From contig JAEWFU010000395.1 in NCBI GenBank assembly GCA_023388675.1, positions 1-5,072 on the forward strand: 5,072 nucleotides of DNA, read 5' to 3'. This document shows, in pieces, positions 1-5,072 of the stretch. The translations under genes and the position numbers were made by a program. The stretch is from Pseudomonadota bacterium (GTDB taxonomy: Bacteria > Pseudomonadota > Alphaproteobacteria > Rhizobiales > Rhizobiaceae). The notes below the pieces were generated by a model. The model was not told the DNA's origin. It saw only the letters and a program-made list of their open reading frames with translations, and did no database searches. The stretch's first letter is position 1. Each line of letters starts with the position of its first letter.

Positions 1-976
1 CCTGCTTGTAGGCAGGGTCGTGCTCCTCGTCGACGACGATCAGCCCGAGATCGTTGAACGGCAGAAACAGCGCCGAGCGCGCGCCGGCCACCACGCGCAC
101 CCGTCCTTCCGCAACCTGGCGCCAGACGCGCTCCCGCATCCTCGGCGACAGGTCGGAATGCCATTCGGCGGGTTTGGCACCGAAGCGGTCGTGGAAGCGG
201 TCGAGGAAGGCCGCCGTCAGCGCGATTTCCGGCACCAGCACCAGCACCTGCCGACCGGCTTCCACCGCCGCAGCGATCGCCTCGAAATAGACTTCCGTTT
301 TGCCCGAGCCGGTCACGCCGTCGAGCAGCGTGACGGAAAAGCCACCGCCTGCCTTGTCGCGCAACGTGTCGGCCGCATCTTGCTGGCCCGGCGTCAGCCC
401 GGCGGATGCATAGGAAGGGTCGGGCGCAGCCACCACCGGCGGCGGCGGAATCTGGACGGCCTCGAACAGCCCCTGCGCCCTGAGCCCGTCGACGACCGTG
501 AGCGAAACGCCCGCCGCATGGGCAAGGCCGGAACGCGTCCACGCCATGCCGTCGCGCGCCAGCTCGAGCACGCGAGCCCGCGCCGCCGTCGCCCGTTCGG
601 GCTCGCACCCGGCAAACACCAGTCCTTCCAGCGGCGGCTCGGGGTCGAATGCGGCCGGCGCGCGCAGGAACATGCGAGCGACCATGCCGGGCGGCGACAG
701 CGTGTAGGCCGCAACCCAATCGACGAACCGGCGGTCTGCCTCCGCGAGCGGCGGACAATCGAACACTTCGCTGATCGGCCGCAGCTTCTTCGTATCCACC
801 TTGTCGGTCGGCGTGTCCCAGACGATGCCCGCCACCTCGCGCGGGCCGAGCGGCACACGCACGATCGAACCCGGGCCGACCGCCATGCCTTCGGGCACCG
901 CATAGGAATAGGGCCGCTCCGCCGGCATCGGCACCAGCACGGGAACAATTCTGTTTCTGGACGAATCTTCGCTCAT
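1..976 (-). CDS. priA: Primosomal protein N' (PriA helicase), N-terminal part, truncated by window edge
   Basis: PriA is the 3'-to-5' DNA helicase that recognises abandoned replication forks and starts reloading of the replisome in the cytoplasm. The window holds the first 325 residues of a protein normally near 730. Residues about 1-100 form the 3'-DNA-end-binding domain (VPVLVPMPAERPYSYAVPEG, then VRVPLGPREVAGIVWD). A winged-helix region follows at about 110-190. Helicase lobe 1 then shows the Walker A motif GVTGSGKTEVYFE, with its lysine at residue 226, the stretch VLVPEIALT, and the Walker B/DEEH box VVDEEHDPAYKQ with the histidine at 319. These positions match E. coli PriA closely. The second helicase lobe and the cysteine zinc-binding region lie beyond base 1. 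The start is the ATG at 976-974, with an AAGG Shine-Dalgarno 9 nt upstream (989-986). The gene diverges from the transaldolase gene across 90 bp. Identification is firm; the gene looks intact as far as seen. Confidence 0.96.
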   Translation of the reverse strand, partial: MSEDSSRNRIVPVLVPMPAERPYSYAVPEGMAVGPGSIVRVPLGPREVAGIVWDTPTDKVDTKKLRPISEVFDCPPLAEADRRFVDWVAAYTLSPPGMVARMFLRAPAAFDPEPPLEGLVFAGCEPERATAARARVLELARDGMAWTRSGLAHAAGVSLTVVDGLRAQGLFEAVQIPPPPVVAAPDPSYASAGLTPGQQDAADTLRDKAGGGFSVTLLDGVTGSGKTEVYFEAIAAAVEAGRQVLVLVPEIALTAAFLDRFHDRFGAKPAEWHSDLSPRMRERVWRQVAEGRVRVVAGARSALFLPFNDLGLIVVDEEHDPAYKQ

Positions 977-1025
977 CGGACGTGACCTTGCCCGCTTCGT
1001 GCGTTAGAGCAAGGGCCAATGCGAC

Positions 1026-1044
1026 GCGACGGCGCCACCGTCGC
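1026..1044 (+). promoter_or_regulatory. Perfect 7-bp hairpin in the transaldolase leader
   Basis: GCGACGG (1026-1032) and CCGTCGC (1038-1044) form a perfect inverted repeat around a 5-nt loop. It ends 22 nt before the transaldolase ATG and just ahead of its ribosome-binding site. There is no T-tract, so it is not an ordinary terminator. It could be a protein-binding palindrome in the divergent priA/tal region or an mRNA leader hairpin. In GC-rich DNA it may also be chance. A second, looser inverted repeat (CCTTGC 986-991, GCAAGG 1009-1014) lies nearby, and its left arm includes the priA Shine-Dalgarno. No convincing -35/-10 pair was seen for either gene. Confidence 0.35.
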
Positions 1045-1066
1045 CAGACTGTCAGGGAAAGAGACC

Positions 1067-1720
1067 ATGAAGTTCTTCGTCGATACCGCCGATGTGAAGG
1101 AAATCCGCGAGCTCAACGAGTTGGGCCTTCTGGACGGTGTGACCACCAACCCTTCGCTGATCCTCAAATCGGGCGGCAACATCACGGAAGTCACCAAGGA
1201 AATCTGCTCGATTGTTGAAGGCCCCGTCTCCGCCGAGGTGGTGGCGACCGAATACGATGAGATGATGCGCGAGGCCGACGTGCTGTCGAAAATCGCCGAC
1301 AACATCTGCATCAAGGTGCCGCTGACGCTCGATGGGCTGAGGGCCTGCAAGGCGATCACCTCGAGCGGCCGCCTCGTCAACGTCACCCTGTGCTTCTCGG
1401 CCAATCAGGCGCTGCTGGCCGCCAAGGCAGGCGCGACCTTCATCTCGCCCTTCATCGGCCGCATCGACGACATGGGCGTCGACGGCATGGAGCTGATCTC
1501 CGAGATTCGCACCATCTACGACAATTACGGCTTCAACACCGAAATTCTCGCCGCCTCCATTCGCACGGTGAACCACGTCAAGCAGGCGGCCCTGATCGGC
1601 GCCGACGTCGCCACCGTGCCGCCGGCGACGCTGAAGGCGCTGGTCAAGCACCCGCTGACCGACAAGGGGCTGGAAGCCTTCCTCGCCGACTGGGCCAAAA
1701 CCGGCCAGAAGATCGGTTAG
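1067..1720 (+). CDS. tal: Transaldolase of the TalC/FSA-like small class I aldolase family (often annotated fructose-6-phosphate aldolase, fsa)
   Basis: This 217-residue protein is a complete TIM-barrel Schiff-base aldolase of the small transaldolase family. It transfers a dihydroxyacetone unit between sugar phosphates in the non-oxidative pentose phosphate pathway. Visible signatures are the N-terminal FFVDTAD with Asp6, the GVTTNPSL loop with Asn28, the Schiff-base lysine Lys83 in [14 protein letters not shown] around residues 104-111, SPFIGRID at 127-134 and ILAASIRT. Length matches E. coli FsaA (220). The positions that separate the two activities read as transaldolase: Glu57 (Gln59 in FsaA) and Phe129 (Tyr131 in FsaA). 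The ATG at 1067 is chosen because MKFFVDT is the family's usual N-terminus and AGGGAAAGAG lies just upstream. An in-frame ATG at 1019 would add 16 uncharacteristic residues. The gene diverges from priA and converges with the acyltransferase gene. No clear terminator follows; the next structure is a repeat element. Confidence 0.95.
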   Translation: MKFFVDTADVKEIRELNELGLLDGVTTNPSLILKSGGNITEVTKEICSIVEGPVSAEVVATEYDEMMREADVLSKIADNICIKVPLTLDGLRACKAITSSGRLVNVTLCFSANQALLAAKAGATFISPFIGRIDDMGVDGMELISEIRTIYDNYGFNTEILAASIRTVNHVKQAALIGADVATVPPATLKALVKHPLTDKGLEAFLADWAKTGQKIG

Positions 1721-1754
1721 AACGTGACGGGTTGAGGCTCGCTGGACCTTTGCG

Positions 1755-1803
1755 CCGTCATCCCGGCCGACTGAGCTTGCGAGGGAGAGCCGGGACCCAT
1801 TGG
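1755..1803 (+). repeat. Left palindromic unit of the composite repeat
   Basis: This 49-bp unit carries TCCCGGC and GCCGGGA arms around a 21-nt loop. It ends in GAGCCGGGACCCATTGG, which matches the start of the right unit in inverted form (CAATGGATCCCGGCTC) with one difference. It begins 34 bp after the transaldolase stop codon. Confidence 0.75.
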
Positions 1804-1886
1804 TCAGAATATCGTCGAGCGCGGCCCGGCCATCGATATAGTGCGCGTCAAGGCAGTCCCGTGAACCCACCACCCGGCCGTGCCGC

Positions 1887-1936
1887 TCAATGGATCCCGG
1901 CTCGCGGTCGCTACGCTCCCCTGGCCGGGATGACGG
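1887..1936 (-). repeat. Right palindromic unit of the composite repeat
   Basis: This is the inverted partner of the left unit. Its own arms ATCCCGGC and GCCGGGAT are a perfect 8-bp match around a 22-nt loop, so this copy is the better-preserved hairpin. Confidence 0.75.
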
Positions 1937-1992
1937 TGGAGAGGCAACCGAACAAACGTCGATCCGTCGCACCCGCGCCCCGTTTCATCTTG

Positions 1993-2041
1993 CGAATGCG
2001 GTTGTCCCGAAACCGGCTGCCATTTTCGAGCGACTAGCTCT
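1993..2041. repeat. RIME-like short palindromic repeat
   Basis: The segment starting GAATGCGGTTGTCCCGAAAC has short arms CGAAA (2008-2012) and TTTCG (2024-2028) around ACCGGCTGCCA, and runs into the acyltransferase stop codon. Its layout (TTGTCCCGAAA, CCGG, then CATTTTCG) recalls the short dispersed intergenic palindromes known in rhizobia as RIME-type elements. The match is from memory of the pattern, and the copy looks degenerate. It lies immediately 3' of the acyltransferase gene and could shape the end of its transcript. Confidence 0.45.
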
Positions 2042-2933
2042 ACCGCGTGAAGATGGCGGCCGGGTCGGTCGCCATTTTTTCGACCGTGTGCTGCTGCAGG
2101 AGCGCGGCGACCTCGCCCGGCTCGCCATCGAGCAGATCGGGCGCGATCGGCTTGCCGATGACGATGCGGAAAGCATCCTTCTTCTTGTTCAGGAGCTCGT
2201 GAAAGATCGTCATGTCGCGCAACTCGGTCGAATATTTCGACAGAAGGTAGAACAGACCGGAATTGCGCGCCGTGAGACGGGCCGGAACGACCGGTACGCC
2301 GAAGCGGCGGGCAAGCGCCACCACCGACCCCTGCCACGGCCGTTCGGTCAGCTTGCCTTCGTTCCAGTATGCGATACGCCCCGACGGGAACAGCACCACC
2401 GCCTTGCCGTCGCCGAAGGCGCGCGCGGTCATGGCGAGCGTATCGCGGCTCTTCGAATGCGACTTCTCGCCCTGTCGCCATTCCACCGGGATGATCAGGT
2501 CGCGGAAACCGGCCGCCACGCGCAGCGCATCGCGGTTGGCGAAGATCGCCATGTCGGGCCGGCACTCCTTGAGCAGGTCGAAGACCGCGATGCCGTCTGC
2601 AATGCCGGTAGGATGGCTTGGCGCCAGGATAAACGCGCCCTCCTTCGGCAGGTTCTCGGTTCCGGTTGCCGAAACATCGAGCGAAAGCAGGCGGCTCAGA
2701 TAGTCGAAAGCGTCCCAGCCGGACATCGGGGCGATGTCGTTGGCCATGGAAACGGCCTGCCGGTAGTGGAAGGTGCGATAGATGACCGGCCGCAGGACCG
2801 GCCAGAGCGGGCTGCGGGAAAGCCGGGTCGCGCGCTCCGCGATAAGCTGATCGACGATATGCTTCACTTCCGAACCGGCTCGCTCGCTTTCCAGCGCTGA
2901 GACCGCTGAACCGGGCATCGACCTGAATTCCAT
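2040..2933 (-). CDS. PlsC-like lysophospholipid/O-acyltransferase related to the acyltransferase domain of OlsF/hemolysin-type lipid enzymes
   Basis: This 297-residue protein has the LPLAT (PlsC) acyltransferase fold, which moves an acyl group from acyl-ACP or acyl-CoA to a lysolipid hydroxyl at the inner membrane. Motif I is SHPTGIADG, with His107 and Asp113. It therefore has five residues between the catalytic pair instead of the usual four, a spacing I recall from the hemolysin/OlsF-type subfamily (NHP-G-DG). Motif III is FPSG at 182-185, where most PlsC proteins have FPEG. VPVVPARL follows at 213-220, then RNSGLFYLLSKYS, LLNKKK and IGKPI, the same order I recall from OlsF-type domains. 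No strong transmembrane segment is evident; residues 1-90 are basic and amphipathic. The start is the ATG at 2933-2931, with GGAG at 2946-2943, 9 nt upstream; a TTG two codons earlier lies too close to it. A PHO box upstream suggests PhoB control. The substrate is unknown; ornithine-lipid O-acylation is one inference. Confidence 0.85.
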   Translation of the reverse strand: MEFRSMPGSAVSALESERAGSEVKHIVDQLIAERATRLSRSPLWPVLRPVIYRTFHYRQAVSMANDIAPMSGWDAFDYLSRLLSLDVSATGTENLPKEGAFILAPSHPTGIADGIAVFDLLKECRPDMAIFANRDALRVAAGFRDLIIPVEWRQGEKSHSKSRDTLAMTARAFGDGKAVVLFPSGRIAYWNEGKLTERPWQGSVVALARRFGVPVVPARLTARNSGLFYLLSKYSTELRDMTIFHELLNKKKDAFRIVIGKPIAPDLLDGEPGEVAALLQQHTVEKMATDPAAIFTR

Positions 2934-2942
2934 TGGCAACCA

Positions 2943-2946
2943 CTCC
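2943..2946 (-). promoter_or_regulatory. Ribosome-binding site of the acyltransferase gene
   Basis: GGAG on the minus strand, 9 nt before the ATG at 2933. It decides between that ATG and the in-frame TTG at 2939, which would have only 3 nt of spacing. Confidence 0.6.
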
Positions 2947-2971
2947 GTCGGGCCATGACTGGCTTAGGAAG

Positions 2972-2989
2972 GTGACAGCGCAGTGACAG
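2972..2989 (-). promoter_or_regulatory. PHO box (PhoB-binding site) upstream of the acyltransferase gene
   Basis: The minus strand reads CTGTCACTGCGCTGTCAC: two identical 7-bp half-sites separated by 4 bp, giving an 11-bp period (one helical turn on the same DNA face). This is the layout of the PHO box (CTGTCAT-4-CTGTCAT), with C at the last position of each half-site. The box points toward the acyltransferase gene and ends 38 bp before its ATG. That spacing fits a box replacing the -35 element with a transcript start around 2945-2955. The spacer TGCG is less AT-rich than in enterobacteria and no strong -10 hexamer is obvious. The box lies 78 bp past the lptE stop, so it could give the acyltransferase its own promoter. 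PhoB binding is inferred. Confidence 0.72.
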
Positions 2990-3067
2990 GCCGAACCATC
3001 CCAAAACTCGAAACGCCATGCATCGGGAAAGGTTCCATGTCGCTTCGTCGCCCGGTGACGGCTGGCC

Positions 3068-3721
3068 TTACAATTCCTCGGACTCGTCCTGCCACAACTT
3101 CTGGGCTTCCTCGGGACTTGCAGGAACTTCGGCCGGCTCGACCTTGGAGGTCGATTGCTCCAGTTCCTGAGCAAGCGCCAGACGCAGCACTTCAGCAAGC
3201 TCGCGCGCCGCCCTGTCTTCTGCGTTGCGGACGGCCCGGAGCGCCGCGAACTCCTGCCGCGGAATATCGTATGGCGCCTGAACAGAGCGCCTACCGGCCG
3301 AAATGCGCTCGCCATTGCTGGCGTCAGTCAGCACATAGGTGCCCTGAACCGTGACGATGCCCGATGTCGGGTCGAGGTTCACACGGCTCGTGTTGATCGA
3401 GCTCGCCCGCGCATCGCTTGCGCGCACGGAAAGCTGGACCTTGTAGGCAGGCGACGCCGGCTGGCCCTTGCCGCCGCCAAGCAGGAAGATGAGATGGTTG
3501 CGCACTTCCTGCCCGACGCGGTCGTCGACCGGCGCGATCTCGATCGATTCGAGCCGCGCCGACGCGAAAGCCTGAGGGCCGGTAGCAGAAGTCACGTCGC
3601 CATAAAGCGGACGGACGGTGCAGCCGGCGGCCACCGCCAGTCCGAGGACGGGAATCAAAGTCAGAAGCCGCTTGTGCAGGCCGGGCCTACGGTGTGCGCG
3701 TCCCAGATCAGATGACGACAT
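3068..3721 (-). CDS. lptE: LPS-assembly lipoprotein LptE
   Basis: LptE is the outer-membrane lipoprotein that plugs and stabilises the LptD barrel, which inserts lipopolysaccharide into the outer leaflet. The 217-residue product has a basic N-terminus ([11 protein letters not shown]), a hydrophobic segment ([15 protein letters not shown]) and the lipobox cysteine Cys34 in [12 protein letters not shown]. The Cys-x-x-x-Pro-Leu-Tyr start of the mature protein is typical of the family. The rest is an alpha/beta domain with VQGTYVLTD and a helical, acidic tail ([21 protein letters not shown]). The lipobox has Ala rather than Leu at -3. The ATG at 3721 is chosen over an upstream frame opening because it has AGAGGA 6 nt before it and yields a normal lipoprotein signal. 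It overlaps the leuS end by 14 bp and is probably translated from the leuS mRNA. The leuS-lptE order is conserved in proteobacteria and supports the call despite low sequence conservation. Confidence 0.88.
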   Translation of the reverse strand: MSSSDLGRAHRRPGLHKRLLTLIPVLGLAVAAGCTVRPLYGDVTSATGPQAFASARLESIEIAPVDDRVGQEVRNHLIFLLGGGKGQPASPAYKVQLSVRASDARASSINTSRVNLDPTSGIVTVQGTYVLTDASNGERISAGRRSVQAPYDIPRQEFAALRAVRNAEDRAARELAEVLRLALAQELEQSTSKVEPAEVPASPEEAQKLWQDESEEL

Positions 3722-5072
3722 TGACGATCCTCTGCGGCACAACGATCACCTTGCGTGGCTGCTTTCCGTCGAGCGCGCTGCGCACGACATCCAGCGCGAG
3801 CGCGGCTTCCTCGACGGCAGATTGATCCGCGTTTCGCGCGATTGTCAAATCGCCACGCTTCTTGCCGTTGATCTGAACGGGCAGCACGATTTCGTCGTCG
3901 ACGACGAGTGCGGGGTCGAATTCCGGCCAGGGTTGATTCGCAGCCAGCCCCTTGCTGCCCAGCACCGCCCAGCACTCCTCGGCCAGGTGCGGCATCATCG
4001 GCGCGATCATCCGCACCAGCGCCTCGACCGCCTCGCGCAAAGCCGCCTTGGCGGCTGTGTCAGCCGCGCCGGCGCCTGCAACCTGAGGCGAGAGCACGTT
4101 GACCAGCTCGTAGAGCCGCGCAACCGCCTTGTTGAAGCCGAGCTTCTCGATATCCTCGCCGACGGCCTTCACCGCCTTGTGTACTGACTTCGAGGTGAAA
4201 GCCGCATCGCCTTCCCGTGCCGGCGCGGGCGACACACCAGCCAGCGCAGGCGCGATCTCGGAAATCAGCCGCCACACCCGCTGGACGAAACGGTGCGCGC
4301 CCTCGACGCCCGCTTCGGTCCAGATCACGTCGCGTTCGGGCGGCGAATCCGACAGCATGAACCAGCGTGCCGTGTCGGCTCCGTAGCCGGCGATGATGTC
4401 GTCGGGGTCGACGACATTCTTCTTCGACTTCGACATCTTCTCGATCGGGCCGATGGTAACGTCCTCGCCGGAAGTGATCATGCTGGCGCGGCGCGCCCCG
4501 TCGACCTCCTCGACCTTGACCTCCGCCGGCGTCACCCAGGTTCCGTTGGCCCCGCTGCCGAGCCTGTAGGTCTCGTGAACCACCATGCCTTGCGTGAACA
4601 GGCCCTGGAACGGCTCCTCGACGCTGTTGAGATGCCCGGTCGCCTTCATGGCCCGCGCGAAGAAGCGCGAATAGAGCAGGTGCAGGATCGCATGCTCGAT
4701 GCCGCCGATATACTGGTTGACCGGCAGCAAGCCGTTCGGCCCGTCCACATAGGCGAGGTCCGTCGGCCGCGCCTCGTCCCAGGGGTCGGTGAAGCGCGCG
4801 AAATACCACGACGAATCGACAAACGTATCCATCGTGTCGGTGTCGCGCCGGGCATCCTTGCCGCAGTTCGGACAGGCGACATGCTTCCAGGTCGGATGAT
4901 GGTCGAGCGGATTGCCAAGCTTGTCAAACGAAACGTCGTCCGGCAACCGCACCGGCAACTGGTCGGCTGGAACCGGCACCGCGCCGCAATCGTCGCAGTG
5001 GACGACCGGGATCGGGCAGCCCCAGTAGCGCTGACGCGAGATCAGCCAGTCGCGCAGCCGGAACTGCACCTT
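3708..5072 (-). CDS. leuS: Leucyl-tRNA synthetase, C-terminal half, truncated by window edge
   Basis: LeuRS charges tRNA-Leu with leucine in the cytoplasm. The window holds the last 454 residues of a class I synthetase usually about 860-880 long; the N-terminus with the HIGH motif and the editing domain lie beyond base 5072. Visible order: [16 protein letters not shown] at the return to the catalytic core, a zinc-binding insert with cysteine pairs CDDC (visible residues 26/29) and CPNC (67/70), [15 protein letters not shown] at 79-93, the leucine-specific insert around [17 protein letters not shown], and the KMSKS loop at visible residues 212-216 (bases 4425-4439). The anticodon-binding helical bundle ([14 protein letters not shown]) and the short C-terminal domain ending [15 protein letters not shown] follow. 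All expected elements are present, with no frameshift. The gene is first in the leuS-lptE pair. Confidence 0.97.
   Translation of the reverse strand, partial: KVQFRLRDWLISRQRYWGCPIPVVHCDDCGAVPVPADQLPVRLPDDVSFDKLGNPLDHHPTWKHVACPNCGKDARRDTDTMDTFVDSSWYFARFTDPWDEARPTDLAYVDGPNGLLPVNQYIGGIEHAILHLLYSRFFARAMKATGHLNSVEEPFQGLFTQGMVVHETYRLGSGANGTWVTPAEVKVEEVDGARRASMITSGEDVTIGPIEKMSKSKKNVVDPDDIIAGYGADTARWFMLSDSPPERDVIWTEAGVEGAHRFVQRVWRLISEIAPALAGVSPAPAREGDAAFTSKSVHKAVKAVGEDIEKLGFNKAVARLYELVNVLSPQVAGAGAADTAAKAALREAVEALVRMIAPMMPHLAEECWAVLGSKGLAANQPWPEFDPALVVDDEIVLPVQINGKKRGDLTIARNADQSAVEEAALALDVVRSALDGKQPRKVIVVPQRIVNVVI
3728..3733 (-). promoter_or_regulatory. lptE ribosome-binding site inside the leuS 3' end
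   Basis: AGAGGA on the minus strand, 6 nt before the lptE ATG at 3721. It is embedded in leuS codons near the end (PQRIVNVVI) and fixes the lptE start so that the two genes overlap by 14 bp. Confidence 0.65.

Larger units (their letters stand above)
1755..1936. repeat. Composite inverted repeat: two ~50-bp palindromic units in opposite orientation around an 83-bp spacer
   Basis: The two ends are a perfect 14-bp inverted repeat, CCGTCATCCCGGCC at 1755-1768 and its complement at 1923-1936. The similarity extends over the whole 49-50 bp unit (1755-1803 and 1887-1936), with mismatches and a one-base length difference in the middle. Each unit folds on itself: arms 1761-1767/1789-1795 in the left copy (7 bp) and 1894-1901/1924-1931 in the right copy (8 bp). 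Units of the form TCATCCCGGC...GCCGGGA are familiar as dispersed intergenic palindromes in alphaproteobacteria. The spacer (1804-1886) has its own ATATCG/CGATAT inverted repeat (1809-1814, 1834-1839). No target-site duplication or transposase is visible. It could be one non-autonomous element or two independent insertions. Confidence 0.8.
1721..2039. other. Gene-free convergent intergenic region filled with repeats
   Basis: This 319-bp stretch separates two convergent genes, the transaldolase (+) and the acyltransferase (-). No reading frame with a start, ribosome-binding site and recognisable protein was found. Open frames that cross it are translations of the repeats or shadows of flanking genes. 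It holds the composite inverted repeat at 1755-1936 and the RIME-like palindrome at about 1993-2041. No classical hairpin-plus-T-tract terminator is visible for either gene, so the repeat hairpins may themselves end transcription from both sides. Confidence 0.8.

Noticed and set aside
20..985. A 321-codon open frame on the plus strand opposite priA
   Set aside because: It is antisense to a clear helicase gene with intact Walker motifs; its Arg/His-rich composition is typical of a complement-strand artefact.
1019..1021. Upstream in-frame ATG for the transaldolase
   Set aside because: It adds 16 residues not typical of the family and places the leader hairpin inside the coding region; the ATG at 1067 gives the usual MKFFVDT start and has a good ribosome-binding site.
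1755..1936. Call as a definite MITE or insertion sequence
   Set aside because: Inverted ends are present, but no target-site duplication, transposase or second copy can be seen in this window, so it is listed only as a repeat.
1052..1972. A 306-codon open frame on the minus strand opposite the transaldolase and through the repeat
   Set aside because: It is antisense to tal, and its N-terminal part is just the translation of the palindromic repeat.
2937..2939. TTG start for the acyltransferase
   Set aside because: It would leave only 3 nt after the GGAG ribosome-binding site; the ATG two codons later has normal 9-nt spacing.
3045..3067. Terminator just after lptE
   Set aside because: Only a weak CGTC/GACG stem is present and no T-tract follows, so readthrough into the acyltransferase gene cannot be excluded.
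1804..3315. A 503-codon open frame on the minus strand spanning the repeat, acyltransferase and lptE regions
   Set aside because: It lies one frame away from the well-supported acyltransferase and lptE, is rich in Arg, Pro and Ser as expected of a GC-rich shadow, and has no recognisable domain.

Overview
The window is a GC-rich stretch of bacterial chromosome, most likely from an alphaproteobacterium of the Hyphomicrobiales (rhizobia-like, for example the Mesorhizobium/Phyllobacteriaceae group). This rests on the protein sequences, the strong G/C third-position bias, the leuS-lptE pair and the type of intergenic palindromic repeats. Species cannot be assigned from the sequence alone.

Left part (1-1720): the N-terminal 325 residues of the replication-restart helicase PriA run leftward off the window. 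Diverging from it is a complete 217-residue class I aldolase of the TalC/FSA family. Its active-site residues look like a transaldolase rather than a fructose-6-phosphate aldolase. The 90-bp divergent gap holds a perfect 7-bp hairpin just upstream of the transaldolase ribosome-binding site.

Middle (1721-2039): a gap of about 320 bp between convergent genes, with no credible gene. It holds a 182-bp composite inverted repeat with 14-bp perfect ends and an unrelated spacer, followed by a short palindrome of the RIME type common between rhizobial genes.

Right part (2040-5072), all on the minus strand: transcription order is leuS (C-terminal 454 residues), lptE (overlapping leuS by 14 bp) and, after a 134-bp gap, a 297-residue PlsC-like acyltransferase. 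The acyltransferase resembles the O-acyltransferase domain of OlsF/hemolysin-type lipid enzymes. Directly upstream of it is a perfect two-half-site PHO box (CTGTCAC-4-CTGTCAC, 18 bp), the recognition sequence of the phosphate-starvation regulator PhoB. The strongest hypothesis here is that this acyltransferase is induced by phosphate limitation and takes part in membrane lipid remodelling, perhaps ornithine- or other phosphorus-free lipid synthesis.

The rest is housekeeping: replication restart, pentose-phosphate metabolism, leucyl-tRNA charging and LPS export to the outer membrane. No RNA genes, CRISPR arrays, insertion sequences or phage genes were seen.
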